DNA of 64,000 nucleotides, taken from Paenibacillus tuaregi (lineage in GTDB: Bacteria > Bacillota > Bacilli > Paenibacillales > Paenibacillaceae). Positions within the stretch are counted from its first letter, which is position 1; every line of letters starts with the position of its first letter. The notes below the pieces were generated by a model. That model saw nothing but the letters and a program-made list of their open reading frames with translations, was not told the DNA's origin and searched no databases. The translations under genes were made by a program, and so were the position numbers. This document shows, one piece after another, positions 36,601-46,011 of this stretch. The stretch spans positions 3,380,825 through 3,444,824 of the forward strand of contig NZ_LT575476.1 in NCBI RefSeq assembly GCF_900086655.1, written 5' to 3'.

Positions 36601-39600
36601 CTGTGATCAGTGCTGTCAAAGAGGCAAGTGTTGCCAGTGCTACAGTAGGGGACACCATCACTTACTCTATAACTGTCAGCAATACCGGGAACTTCAACAC
36701 AAATGTGACAGTTACCGATCCCATTCCCTCTGGAGCGGTCTTCGTCACCAACAGTGTGACCCTGAACGGAACTCCACAGCCTGGAACAGATCCGCAGACA
36801 GGCATTATGATCGGAACCGTAAGCAGTGGAAGCTCATCCGTGGTGACCTTTCAGGCAGTGATTACCTCCCTGCCTGCCCCGCCAACACTTACCAATCAGG
36901 CCGTTGCGGCAGCAAGTTTTACCCTGCCCGATGGACGGATCTTCTCAAGCTCCACTGCTTCTAATAAGGTCTCCGTTGCCGCAGCCGCTCCGAACATCGG
37001 GGTAATCAAAAGCACCGGGGCAGCCGATGCGATTGTAGGCGATATACTGACTTATACAGTCTCCGTCACCAACAGGGACGCATCAGGGACGGTTGGAAGT
37101 GTGGTGGTCAATGATCCCATACCTGCAGGAACGGAATTTGTGAGCAGTAGTGTGACCGTGAATGGTATTGTCATTCCATCAGCCAATCCGGTAACCGGCA
37201 TCCCGGTTGGCAGCTTGGCCGCCGGAGCAAGTGCCGCAGTCACTTTTCAATTAAGAGTAACAGGGCAACCGTTCGTTACTACGATCACCAACCAGGCGAC
37301 CGTAAGTTATACGAACGGAGCCTTTCAGGGAAGTACCGTATCAAATAGCGTAAGTCTGAATGTCTATCAACCCGTTATCACGATCAGCCAAACAAACTCT
37401 CAAGCGAAAGCGACCGTCGGTGATATTCTGACCTACACGCTTAACACCCGCAACGACGGCAATATTGCCGTTAAGGCTGTTGTCACTGATCCGATTCCCG
37501 CTGGCTCGACGCTGCTGGTGAATAGTGTTACCCTGAACGGATTCCCTGTGCCCGGTGCTGATCCGGCATCGGGAATTCAAGCAGGCCTTATCGCTCCAGG
37601 AGGAGCGGCAACCATAACTTTTCAGGTGGTGATTCCAACCATGCCAACCCCACCCTTACTGCTCGATCAGGCAACGGTGAATTATACATTTCAGCCTCCA
37701 GATGGTCGTACAGTGCCTGGCTCCTCACTCTCCAACACAGTAAGTATTCCGGTTTCGTCACCGAACGTGACCGTTTTGAAGAGTGCCTCAGCCCAGGATG
37801 CCGTTGTTGGGGATACCGTCACTTATACCGTGACCATCACCAATAACGGAATTGAGAATGTCACGAACGTCATACTTACCGATATCGTGTCCGCTGAAGC
37901 TTCCTTTGTTCCAGGCAGCACGGTCATTAACGGGACGTCAAGCCCTTCAAGCCCGGTGTCGGGTATTCCTATAGGAACTCTCGCACCTGGAGCGCCTGCC
38001 ACGGTCTCATTTCAGGTTGTGGTTAACAGCCTCCCGGCAACAACTGTACTAAATGATCAGGCAACCGTCAGCTTTACCAGCGGGACCCTTTCTTTCTCTT
38101 CCGTATCAAATACGGTAGCTACACCTGTATATCAGCCGATTATCAGTCTTGTTAAGTCTGTAAACTCTGTGAACGCCACACTTGGCGACACAGTCACCTA
38201 TACTGTTCAAGCCCATAACAGCGGGAATCTTGCCGCAATGATCACGATCGTTGATATTATTCCCAGCAGCTCAAGTCTGGTTCCGAATAGTGTAACGGTC
38301 AACGGCTCACCAGCTGCGGGTGCGAATCCGGCCTCCGGCATTTCCATCGGCACCTTAGCCCCAGGCGGGAATGCCACTGTCACATTCCAGACCGTGGTCA
38401 ATTCTATTCCTGGAGACAGCACCCTAAGAGACGTGGCAACAGCCTTCTTCACGTATCAGCCGCCTGACGGGCGGACGCTTAACGGCTCTGCCCAATCCAA
38501 TCCCGTAGCTATTCCAGTCTCGGCACCGAATGTGAGGGTAACGCAAACCACCAGCGATCCGGATGCCTCTGTTGGGGACATCATCACTTATACGGTTACA
38601 GCTGTGAATAACGGTCTCGAGAATGTGACGGCGACCGTAATTACCGATCCAATTCCTTCTGGAGCAGCTTTCATTGTGAACTCGGTCACGGTCAACGGCA
38701 TTTCTGTGCCAGGAGCCAATCCAAGTGTTGGAGTTCCAGTAGGCATAATTCCTCCTGGAGGCACCTCCGTGCTGACCTTCCAGGTACAGGTCTCCAGTCT
38801 GCCAACCCCGGCACAGCTTGCCAATCAGGCGACGGTAGCCTATACTTCCGGGTCTTTCACCGGGTCATCTGTATCAAATCAAACGGTGCTTCCGGTATAT
38901 CAGCCTTTGATTACGGTAACCAAATCTTCAAGTCTGGCCCGGACGACAGTTGGGGATACTCTTGCGTATATGCTGAGTGTATCGAACACTGGGAACTATC
39001 CGGCGCAGGTGTTTCTGAGTGATCCCATCCCACCCGGCAGCCAGTTTATTGAGAACAGCGTGATTATTGGGGGAACTTCCGTTCCGGGAGCCGATCCAGC
39101 CATAGGCATCTATTTAGGCACGATCTCTCCCAATTCCACACTTGGATTATCATTTACCGTGACGGTCACAAGTGTTCCGGCTGGGGCCAATCTGGTGAAT
39201 CAGGCTAACGCCAGCTTCACTTTCATCCCTCCAGACGGCGCAGTACGGGAAGGTTCTTCGCTCTCACCGGTTGTAAGTGTGCCTGTCTCTGCACCGAATG
39301 TGTCCGTGATGAAATCAGCTGATCTAACCAATGCCGCATTCGGCGACGTAGTAACCTATACGATTCAGGCTACCAACACGGGATTTGAAAATGTAACAAA
39401 TGTGATTCTAACGGACCCGATCCCTGAAGGTGCCACCTACGTAACTGGAAGCGTCACAATTGATGGGGTACCCAGCCCCGCCGCGAACCCGGTTCAGGGT
39501 ATATCAATCCTCTTGATCGCTCCTGGAGCTACCGTTACGGTTCAGTTCAAAGTAACCACCACCAGTATTCCGGTATCAGGAAGTCTCAGCAATCTGGCAA

Positions 39601-42600
39601 CCGTTAGTTTTAATTCAGGTGCGTTCACAGGCTCATCGCTTTCGAATGTAGTGAACATTCCGGTATCCCAGCCGATTCTGAATGTAACACTGGCCAGCAG
39701 CACGGCCAATGCGACGGTTGGGGATACGGTGATTTACACGTTCACAGTCAACAATTCAGGAAATACACCGGCGTCCGCAGTTCTAACCAGCCCTATCCCG
39801 ATAGGAGCGGCCTTTGTACCAAACAGTGTTGTGATCAACGGCCAGTCTTCGGCCGGAGCTGATCCGTCGTCAGGCATTAACACTGGTACTGTTCCTGCAG
39901 GCGGGAGTATCACCGTCTCGTATCAAGTTGTGGTAAGCAGCGTCCCTTCGCCACCATATCTGAATAATCAAGGAACCATAACCTATACCTTCCTGCTTCC
40001 GGACGGAAGGACACTTACGGGCAGTGTAGTATCACCGCTGCTCAGCACACCGGTATCCGCGCCAAATGTGACCGTTGTCAAGAGTACCTCCGCACAGGAT
40101 GCAGTCGTTGGTGACTCTATTACCTATACACTGAACATTACTAACGCCGGAATTGAACAAGTTACAAACATAGTCATTACCGATCTGCCCGGAACCGGTT
40201 CAGAATTTGTCTTGGGAAGTGTGCTGATTGACGGGATTGTCTCCCCCGGGAGCTCGCCAATCAATGGAATCTTGGTTAGCACACTTGCACCGGGAGCCTC
40301 GGTTATTGTCAGTTTTATATTCAGAGTCATCTCCCTGCCATCACCAGCTGTGCTGGTGAACCAAGCTGCTGTCGGATACTCCAGCGGAGCTCTGCCCTTC
40401 CGCTCGTTGTCCAACCAGACCACAGTTCCCGTCTATCAAGCTATCCTTGGCCTTACGAAAACGGCGAACAAGACTATAGCCCAGGTGGGTACAGGAATTC
40501 TGTACACAATTACAGCCCAAAATACAGGCAATGTGCCTGCTATGGCAACCATCTTCGACAATATTCCAGCTGGTTCGACCCTAATTGAGAACAGTCTGCT
40601 GGTGAACGGCACCCCTGTCCCAGGTGCCAGCCCCGTACAGGGAATTGTTGTCGGGCCGATCAATCCCGGTAGTTCTGTAACGATCACGTTCCAAACAGAA
40701 GTCACCTCAGTTCCTTCACCTCCGGTGCTGACGGATCAGGCAACCTCAACCTACACCTTCAGTCCCCCGGATGGGCGAACGATAACGGGCAGTGCCGCTT
40801 CAGGCCCGGTATCTGTTACCACTTCCGCTCCTAATATCAATGTCGTTAAGAGTGCGGGGGCTGCCGATGCGGTAGTTGGCGATAAGGTAACCTACACCGT
40901 GCTCCTCACCAACAATGGTACCGATACGGTTACTGATCTTCTGATTACAGATCCGGCACCTGCCGGAAGCGCATTTGTGCCTGGAAGTGTAACGCTGGGC
41001 GGAAGCCCGCTCCCGGGTGCAAGTCCAATTGAGGGAATCCCGGCCGACAGTCTTGCACCTGGAGCTTCGCTAGCTGTAACCTTCCAGTTTGCTGTGAATG
41101 CACTGCCGGCTCCCCTGCAGCTGCTTAATCAGGCTGCGGTTACCTATACAAGCGGTGCCTTCACCGGAACATCCTATTCGGAAAATGTGACCGTACCTGT
41201 ATACCAGCCCATTATTACAGTGGCAAAACAAGCAGGTGTACAAAAAGTCTCTGTGGGAGACGCTCTCGGTTATACCTTGACGGTAACCAATACAGGAAAT
41301 CTGGCTGCTTCCGTCACATTGAGTGATAACATTCCGGCCGGTTCCCAGTTTATTGAGAACAGCGTACTGGTCAATGGGATTCCCACTCCGGGAGCTAACC
41401 CAGCCGCCGGGGTTTCCGTTGGCATAATACAACCTGGAGCCAGCGGCATCTTGGCCTTTCAGACGGTTGTCATTTCGCTTCCAAGTCCACAATTCCTGTC
41501 CGATCAAGCGAGTGCCCAATTCAGCTTCCAACCGCCTGATGGACGAACACTAACAGGAAATGCCGTTTCACCCGTACTGTCCATTCCTGTGTCTTCACCA
41601 GATGTGTCCATCGTCAAGGGTGTGACCTCGACAACAGCTGTAGTCGGAGATGTGTTAACCTATACGATTGCTCTGACGAATAATGGAATTTCTCAGGTAA
41701 CCAATGTGGTCGTGTCAGATCCAATTCCCGCCGGCTCGATATTTATTGAGGGGAGCGTAACTGTTGGTGGGGCGGCAAGAGCCGGAGTCTCGCCAGTTCT
41801 TGGCATCCCAATCTCAAGTATTGCCGCTGGAGCTACAGTGCTCGTTACCTTCCAGGTGCGTGTCACCTCGCTCCCAGGCAATTACATTCTTGCCAATCAA
41901 GCTGCGGCCAGCTTTACCAGTGGATCCTTCTCAGGCAGTTCAGTATCCAACACGGTTACCGTGCAGATCTACCAGCCGATCCTTACTGCTGCCAAGTCCA
42001 GCAGTATTTCGAATGCGACTGTTGGAGATCTTGTGACCTACAAAATTGTGGTCACTAATACCGGCAACATTGCCGCCTCCACAGTGGTCTCCGACCCAAT
42101 ACCGACAGGCTCCACACTTGTGCCAAACAGTGTACTCGTTAACGGCATTCCGCAGCCGGGATTAAATCCTCAGTCCGGCGTGCCTACTGCGCCTATTGGG
42201 CCGGGACAATCGGTTACTGTGCAGTTCCAGGTTCTGGTCACGTCAATTCCGCCATCTTCCCTGCTTATTGACCAGGCTCTTGCAAGCTTCCAGTTTGCTC
42301 TGCCTGATGGAAGAACTCCAAGCGGCGAGCTTCTATCCAATACGGTCGAAGTTGCGGTTCCATCCGCCGATGCGTCTCTAACCAAGCAGGCGAGCGCTTC
42401 CTTTGCCGTTCTGGGCGACAGGATCACCTACACGTTATTCGTCAGCAATAAGGACCAAGACAACTTAGCGGAAGCTGTGGTTCAGGATCTCCTGCCGGAA
42501 GGCACAAAGACGGTGCCGAACAGTGTTATTATTAACGGCATATCCGTGCCGGGTGCCGATCCCGAAACCGGACTCTATCTCGGTACGCTTGAATCCGGGG

Positions 42601-44711
42601 ATCGTACCGAGATTATTTTCCAAGCCGATGTGGTCTCGATCCCTGCTTCACTGCAGCTAAGCAATCAGGCCTCCCTGTCATTTCAGGAAGATGAAGCACT
42701 TAGCACGGTATTCTCCAACATAGTCAGCATGCCGCTGTATCAGCCGATTATCTCTATTACGCAGCAGGCCAGCGTACTGATTGCAGCTCCAGGGGATCAG
42801 GTGACTTATACCCTCACGGTTCTAAATTCGGGTAACATAGGGGCCTTTGTCCTCCTGATGAATCTCTTACCGGAAGGTACTTCGTTTGTGCCAAACAGTC
42901 TAACAATCAATGGCGTCCTGCAAGCAGGGGCCTCCATGGCCAGTGAGGTTGTTCTGGGCACCCTATATCCTGGGGATCAGGCTCTTGTAACCTATCAGGT
43001 AGTTGTGCTGAATCGGCATGCGGTCGGCAGCATTACCAGCCAAGCTCAGGCAGTGTTCTCCTTCCAGCTCCCTGACGGAAGGCAGATCACACAGAACGCT
43101 TATTCTGAGCCAATCGAAGTTGAGGTGCTTAGCTCAGGGGTCACCGCCGTTCTTCAGACTCCCCTGACTGAAGCCATACCGGGTGAACGTATCCCTTGGT
43201 CTATCTCTTTAGCCAACCAAGCAGGTTCTCAGGCAGCAAACATTGCAATTTCAGGGTTCATCCCTTCTGGCGCCACTCTTGTGAAGGGTACATTCGCTGT
43301 AGACGGTGTGGTGGTTGCCGATCCTAACGTGTTCGGGGAGGTACAAATTGCTTCAGTTATCGAACCAGGTCAGACTCTGCTTATCCAATACGATACCGTT
43401 CAAGGCAACCCAGAGGCCGGCTTCCTTATCAAGAATCAGCCCGTAATCCACTATACAATGGGCAGCGATCGGCTTGAACTCCTTACCAACCTGGTTACTC
43501 TCCCGTTATTTAGCCCGAATCTAAACGTAACCAAACAGACCAGTACTGAATTTATCCGATCGGGTCAGCCTCTAACGTACACAATCAACATTGTGAATCA
43601 AGGGAACGTCAGAGCCGAGATCGTGTTAAAAGATGCCCTGCCGGAAGGTCTTGTCTTCGAGCAGGAAAGTCTGACGATAGGCGGGGCTGCTTCCTCCCTG
43701 ACCGATCTGTCCTTAGGGATTCCAATAGGTTCCCTCTGGCCGGACACCTCGGCAGTGGTGGTCTTCCAGGCAAGATTGTCCGACCAGAATACTGCCGGAA
43801 TCATTAACAACACCGCCGAAGCGGTAATTTCATTTGCTCTGCCGAGCGGCAGAGTGATCACCTCCGTACAGGCATCCAATACTTCCAGAGTACCTGTCGT
43901 GTCACCGCTGCTAAGTGTTGCTAAATCGGCAGACCGTCAGTTCGCGCTTTTAGGAGACTTGATATCCTACACGATAACCATTACAAATGTTGGCGGTGTC
44001 CCTGCAGAGAATCTTTTGTTAACCGACACACTGCCTGATGGCCTGGCCTTTAAGCCGGGAAGTGTAACGGTAAGCGGAAATGCCCAATTCTCATCCGCCC
44101 TTAACGCCGGCATCTCCATCGCAACATTATGGCCTGGTCAGAATACAGCCGTCTCTTTCCAAGTTGAAGCTGTTTCCATCCCCCAAGAGGCCGCGCAGTC
44201 CAATCAAGCGGTGGTTTCCTATACGGTGCGCTTGGATGATGGGGCAATATTAAGTGAATCCGCTGTTTCTACCATCTCCACAATTATCCTGCGGGATGCC
44301 CGGCCCGTCATTGTCCTTGCAGTTAGTGCCCATGAAGTAGAGGAATACAACCTGCTTGCATTGACGGTTGTAATTACCAACCAGGGTAATGTCGTCATGG
44401 AGGATTTGCTTCTTACCGGACCATTCGTGGCTGTAAATCCGATCTTCCTGAAGACGGCAGCACTTAACGGGCGCAGTCTTCCTTCCCCGAATCTTGCGGC
44501 TGGAATCCCGCTTGGCTCCTTGCCAGCTGGCGGCGAATTGACGGTGTCCCTGTTATTTGAGGTGGAATCCTTAACCACATCCTCCTTCTTCGTAGCCCAG
44601 GTAGGTGTTAGGTACCGGTTCGAACGGGGAGATCAGCAGTACGTGGAGCGTAACGACCTATCCAATTCCGAGATGATCCGATTAATCAGTGACAGTGGCA
44701 CAGAGGAATAA
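33630..44711 (+). CDS. Giant DUF11-repeat protein, 3693 residues
   Basis: A single uninterrupted 11-kb reading frame. Residues 1-347 form a distinct N-terminal domain (AITFTGNTLGLSSSN, GSIGAFITTNT-like and VLYAELIWGGTYV), also seen at the start of giant DUF11 proteins of the Bacillus cereus group. From residue 348 to the end run 26 DUF11-type (TIGR01451) immunoglobulin-like repeats of about 128 residues, each opening with KSA-VGDTVTYT and containing LTDPIPxGSTFVxGSV and an SNQA-like strand. Repeats alternate in two types; the last five or six are degenerate. I noticed only one cysteine. No signal peptide, transmembrane helix, LPXTG or SLH domain is visible, so secretion or mother-cell assembly onto the spore is unexplained. 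A weak AGGA precedes the ATG. Confidence 0.88.
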   Translation: MAFIQRYVTNQTGAITFTGNTLGLSSSNSAGVPGTIDSIGAFITTNTSLKYGSYPAGTTSSYTLNSSSAVLVLPIGSTVLYAELIWGGTYVNNGVNLTENINNPISLSTPAGSTSVSPDSATSSNVVLSTSPASYAYVRSANVTSIVAAAGAGVYAAGGIVGTVAVPDSTTANHAGWTLAVVYQNPALPFRNLSFRVGAELIRSTSGAVNVVVSGFATPTSGILRGRTMISSQEGDANRTGDQALFGPTTSNLTALSGPNNFANNFFASQINKDDGTLDTSGSFGNVNAINGTPGTNVNGGRQGWDITNVDISSTLINNQTSAILQLTTSGDTYLVNANGIQIDINAPLLNVVKSANVSVSVPGDTITYRITISNTGTASATSAVLTDVIPSGATLVAGSVTVRGTTQTAADPNAGISLGTITAGSSVTVTFQIKVTSLPSPPQLSNQAQVAFSFQSLPSSPVISGSIPSNTVSTPVFLPVLSAVKSASTAAATVGDTVTYTIVVSNSGSISANTVLTDPIPPGSTFVQGSVALNGTVLPSANPAAGVNIGAVSAGGSVTLTFQTVVASIPAGSQLVDQAAYTYTYLPTDGRTLSGSGASNTLQIPVSNPSVSVVKSASAIDAVLGDTITYTVSITNNSGSSVTNVIVTDPIPSGTSLVAGSVTVDGNTRDANPATGISITSILPGRTVVIAFRVLVGSLPSSAQISNQATASFSTGPSNWFSVSNTVTLPVYQAVLTLTKTTAVTKVTVGDTITYTIRAANPGSISVVPVITDNIPPGAVFVAGSVTLNGISQPSASPAAGIAAGTLAPGSTAVITFQVNVTSLPSPAQIVNQANASYSYQLPDGRTLSGASSSNTVTLPVGLPNVAIAKSANHTSVTPGDTVVYTITATNSGAATITNAVITDPIPSGSSLVQGSVTVRGSAVPGANPAAGVAVGSLAPGSSITLTFAVNVVSVPASGQLSNTCSISFTSGTFTGTTLSNPVTIPVYLPVISAVKEASVASATVGDTITYSITVSNTGNFNTNVTVTDPIPSGAVFVTNSVTLNGTPQPGTDPQTGIMIGTVSSGSSSVVTFQAVITSLPAPPTLTNQAVAAASFTLPDGRIFSSSTASNKVSVAAAAPNIGVIKSTGAADAIVGDILTYTVSVTNRDASGTVGSVVVNDPIPAGTEFVSSSVTVNGIVIPSANPVTGIPVGSLAAGASAAVTFQLRVTGQPFVTTITNQATVSYTNGAFQGSTVSNSVSLNVYQPVITISQTNSQAKATVGDILTYTLNTRNDGNIAVKAVVTDPIPAGSTLLVNSVTLNGFPVPGADPASGIQAGLIAPGGAATITFQVVIPTMPTPPLLLDQATVNYTFQPPDGRTVPGSSLSNTVSIPVSSPNVTVLKSASAQDAVVGDTVTYTVTITNNGIENVTNVILTDIVSAEASFVPGSTVINGTSSPSSPVSGIPIGTLAPGAPATVSFQVVVNSLPATTVLNDQATVSFTSGTLSFSSVSNTVATPVYQPIISLVKSVNSVNATLGDTVTYTVQAHNSGNLAAMITIVDIIPSSSSLVPNSVTVNGSPAAGANPASGISIGTLAPGGNATVTFQTVVNSIPGDSTLRDVATAFFTYQPPDGRTLNGSAQSNPVAIPVSAPNVRVTQTTSDPDASVGDIITYTVTAVNNGLENVTATVITDPIPSGAAFIVNSVTVNGISVPGANPSVGVPVGIIPPGGTSVLTFQVQVSSLPTPAQLANQATVAYTSGSFTGSSVSNQTVLPVYQPLITVTKSSSLARTTVGDTLAYMLSVSNTGNYPAQVFLSDPIPPGSQFIENSVIIGGTSVPGADPAIGIYLGTISPNSTLGLSFTVTVTSVPAGANLVNQANASFTFIPPDGAVREGSSLSPVVSVPVSAPNVSVMKSADLTNAAFGDVVTYTIQATNTGFENVTNVILTDPIPEGATYVTGSVTIDGVPSPAANPVQGISILLIAPGATVTVQFKVTTTSIPVSGSLSNLATVSFNSGAFTGSSLSNVVNIPVSQPILNVTLASSTANATVGDTVIYTFTVNNSGNTPASAVLTSPIPIGAAFVPNSVVINGQSSAGADPSSGINTGTVPAGGSITVSYQVVVSSVPSPPYLNNQGTITYTFLLPDGRTLTGSVVSPLLSTPVSAPNVTVVKSTSAQDAVVGDSITYTLNITNAGIEQVTNIVITDLPGTGSEFVLGSVLIDGIVSPGSSPINGILVSTLAPGASVIVSFIFRVISLPSPAVLVNQAAVGYSSGALPFRSLSNQTTVPVYQAILGLTKTANKTIAQVGTGILYTITAQNTGNVPAMATIFDNIPAGSTLIENSLLVNGTPVPGASPVQGIVVGPINPGSSVTITFQTEVTSVPSPPVLTDQATSTYTFSPPDGRTITGSAASGPVSVTTSAPNINVVKSAGAADAVVGDKVTYTVLLTNNGTDTVTDLLITDPAPAGSAFVPGSVTLGGSPLPGASPIEGIPADSLAPGASLAVTFQFAVNALPAPLQLLNQAAVTYTSGAFTGTSYSENVTVPVYQPIITVAKQAGVQKVSVGDALGYTLTVTNTGNLAASVTLSDNIPAGSQFIENSVLVNGIPTPGANPAAGVSVGIIQPGASGILAFQTVVISLPSPQFLSDQASAQFSFQPPDGRTLTGNAVSPVLSIPVSSPDVSIVKGVTSTTAVVGDVLTYTIALTNNGISQVTNVVVSDPIPAGSIFIEGSVTVGGAARAGVSPVLGIPISSIAAGATVLVTFQVRVTSLPGNYILANQAAASFTSGSFSGSSVSNTVTVQIYQPILTAAKSSSISNATVGDLVTYKIVVTNTGNIAASTVVSDPIPTGSTLVPNSVLVNGIPQPGLNPQSGVPTAPIGPGQSVTVQFQVLVTSIPPSSLLIDQALASFQFALPDGRTPSGELLSNTVEVAVPSADASLTKQASASFAVLGDRITYTLFVSNKDQDNLAEAVVQDLLPEGTKTVPNSVIINGISVPGADPETGLYLGTLESGDRTEIIFQADVVSIPASLQLSNQASLSFQEDEALSTVFSNIVSMPLYQPIISITQQASVLIAAPGDQVTYTLTVLNSGNIGAFVLLMNLLPEGTSFVPNSLTINGVLQAGASMASEVVLGTLYPGDQALVTYQVVVLNRHAVGSITSQAQAVFSFQLPDGRQITQNAYSEPIEVEVLSSGVTAVLQTPLTEAIPGERIPWSISLANQAGSQAANIAISGFIPSGATLVKGTFAVDGVVVADPNVFGEVQIASVIEPGQTLLIQYDTVQGNPEAGFLIKNQPVIHYTMGSDRLELLTNLVTLPLFSPNLNVTKQTSTEFIRSGQPLTYTINIVNQGNVRAEIVLKDALPEGLVFEQESLTIGGAASSLTDLSLGIPIGSLWPDTSAVVVFQARLSDQNTAGIINNTAEAVISFALPSGRVITSVQASNTSRVPVVSPLLSVAKSADRQFALLGDLISYTITITNVGGVPAENLLLTDTLPDGLAFKPGSVTVSGNAQFSSALNAGISIATLWPGQNTAVSFQVEAVSIPQEAAQSNQAVVSYTVRLDDGAILSESAVSTISTIILRDARPVIVLAVSAHEVEEYNLLALTVVITNQGNVVMEDLLLTGPFVAVNPIFLKTAALNGRSLPSPNLAAGIPLGSLPAGGELTVSLLFEVESLTTSSFFVAQVGVRYRFERGDQQYVERNDLSNSEMIRLISDSGTEE
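34671..44690 (+). repeat. 26 tandem DUF11 coding repeats in an alternating A/B pattern
   Basis: Period about 385 bp (128 codons), super-period about 770 bp. Odd repeats end with TSGxFxGSSVSN and then PVYQPI; even repeats end with PDGRTLxGS and then PVSxPNV. Copies 9 and 15 share their protein sequence almost completely (SAQDAVVGD) yet differ at many synonymous positions, indicating old duplications kept by selection. Confidence 0.85.
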
Positions 44712-44727
44712 ACCGGGTAGGAACAAG

Positions 44728-44764
44728 AAGACCGCTTACGGGCATGTTACCCATAAGCGGTCTT
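44728..44764. terminator. Bidirectional terminator after the giant gene
   Basis: AAGACCGCTTA (44728-44738) pairs perfectly with TAAGCGGTCTT (44754-44764), followed by TGTTTGT. It separates the giant gene from the convergent DUF2167 gene. Confidence 0.8.
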
Positions 44765-44792
44765 TGTTTGTATGTCGGTTGATGAATACGTT

Positions 44793-45746
44793 CTATCTAA
44801 TCGTCATTCCATGATCTGGAGGATTCTCCGAAGGTGGATCCTGCTGAGGAGGTTCCTGCTGCATTTCATTTTTCTTTTTGCGTTTACCCCGGATCAGATT
44901 CCACACGAACGCAAGGGCAGCTACAATAAGAATCCATCCTTTCTTAAGGAAGACGAGCAGCAGGGCGAGCAGGCCTGTCTTTTTGGCTACATATACTCCT
45001 GCCCCGCCAAGCACCAACCCTGCAAGACCATATTCTGCAGTTTTGTCTGTTGATTTATCGTAATCTTCGTACTTGCTGCCGGGTCTCAGTTTCAGCGCCG
45101 GAATGATCTGGCTCTCCACCACGGATTTAGCGCCGGACAGCATGTTTGGATCCGTAACGATGACTGCGGAAATCGTACCCTCACGGGTTAACAGCCGGAT
45201 GTTGTGATTAATGATTGGCTCGTTCTTGGCATCATGTCCTTGAATAGTCCAGGTTAAGCTATGTAAGGTCTCATTGTATTTCGGCGGTGTTTCCCACTTA
45301 TCCACAAAAAGCTGTTTCTCGGCAGAACGTTTCTTGTTTTGTTCCGCAACGCCGTCCCTGTAGCTCTGTAATAGGTCATCAGCGTCAATCTCATTCTTTT
45401 CGCTATCTGGAATATGTCCGGTTTTTTCATAATCAAACAGGAGCGTCCAGCTGTCATCTTCCGGTATGAGCATTCCTGCCTCTGTTCCGTCTACAATCCC
45501 ACCACTTTCACGCACTGCTCTTTTCGTGTCTTCCGCGTTCAAGAAATAAAAACCCCGTTCAAGCTTCAGCTCAGCCAGGTTGCTCCCAATATTAACCATT
45601 TGGCCTTTACCTTCAATATAATTCAAATCTGATGAAGTGCTCTGTGTTTCTTCCGCACTCACCTGATATGGGGCACTCATCCCTAGTAACATTACAGCAA
45701 TTACGGCTGCCCCCAGCCTCTGTGTAAGCCCTCTTCTTCGCCTCAA
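44793..45746 (-). CDS. DUF2167 family membrane protein
   Basis: A 317-residue exported protein. A signal peptide (start to VSAEE) is followed by LNYIEGKGQMVNIGSNLAELKLERGFYFLNAEDTKR, the opening of DUF2167, with the ExDSWTLLFDYEKTGHIPD segment. Two C-terminal hydrophobic segments and a basic then Pro/Gln-rich tail end it. Start is TTG 45746 with AGGTG upstream. The function of DUF2167 is unknown; proteins of the family occur in many envelope contexts. Confidence 0.85.
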   Translation of the reverse strand: MRRRRGLTQRLGAAVIAVMLLGMSAPYQVSAEETQSTSSDLNYIEGKGQMVNIGSNLAELKLERGFYFLNAEDTKRAVRESGGIVDGTEAGMLIPEDDSWTLLFDYEKTGHIPDSEKNEIDADDLLQSYRDGVAEQNKKRSAEKQLFVDKWETPPKYNETLHSLTWTIQGHDAKNEPIINHNIRLLTREGTISAVIVTDPNMLSGAKSVVESQIIPALKLRPGSKYEDYDKSTDKTAEYGLAGLVLGGAGVYVAKKTGLLALLLVFLKKGWILIVAALAFVWNLIRGKRKKKNEMQQEPPQQDPPSENPPDHGMTIR

Positions 45747-45806
45747 AATACACCTGTCCCTTCACAAAATATTAAAATACTTAAAAAATAAAATAACAAA
45801 AGCTAG

Positions 45807-45834
45807 CATATACCAATATTAACCTATTCGACAA
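45807..45834 (-). promoter_or_regulatory. Possible promoter of the DUF2167 gene
   Basis: Minus strand TTGTCG (45834-45829), a 16-nt spacer with TGG just before the -10, and TATATG (45812-45807), about 60 nt before the TTG start. The remainder of this A/T-rich gap up to 46011 shows no gene. Confidence 0.4.
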
Positions 45835-46011
45835 TGCGTAAAACACAATTCGATCCTATTTTTGATCGTATAGACCTAAAAGATGCAGGACTCTATCTTC
45901 CGAAATTAGTTCAAATATCCTGCAAAATACAGATACTGTTACTCCAAAAAAAATTAACCTGAATAAGCCGCTCCGGAAAGGGAACGGCTAAGCTGAATAC
46001 ACTTGCAAGTC

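Noticed and set aside
41070..41531. Open frames on the minus strand inside the giant DUF11 gene
   Set aside because: Shadow frames of a low-stop, repeat-rich coding region; no conserved motif or ribosome binding site.
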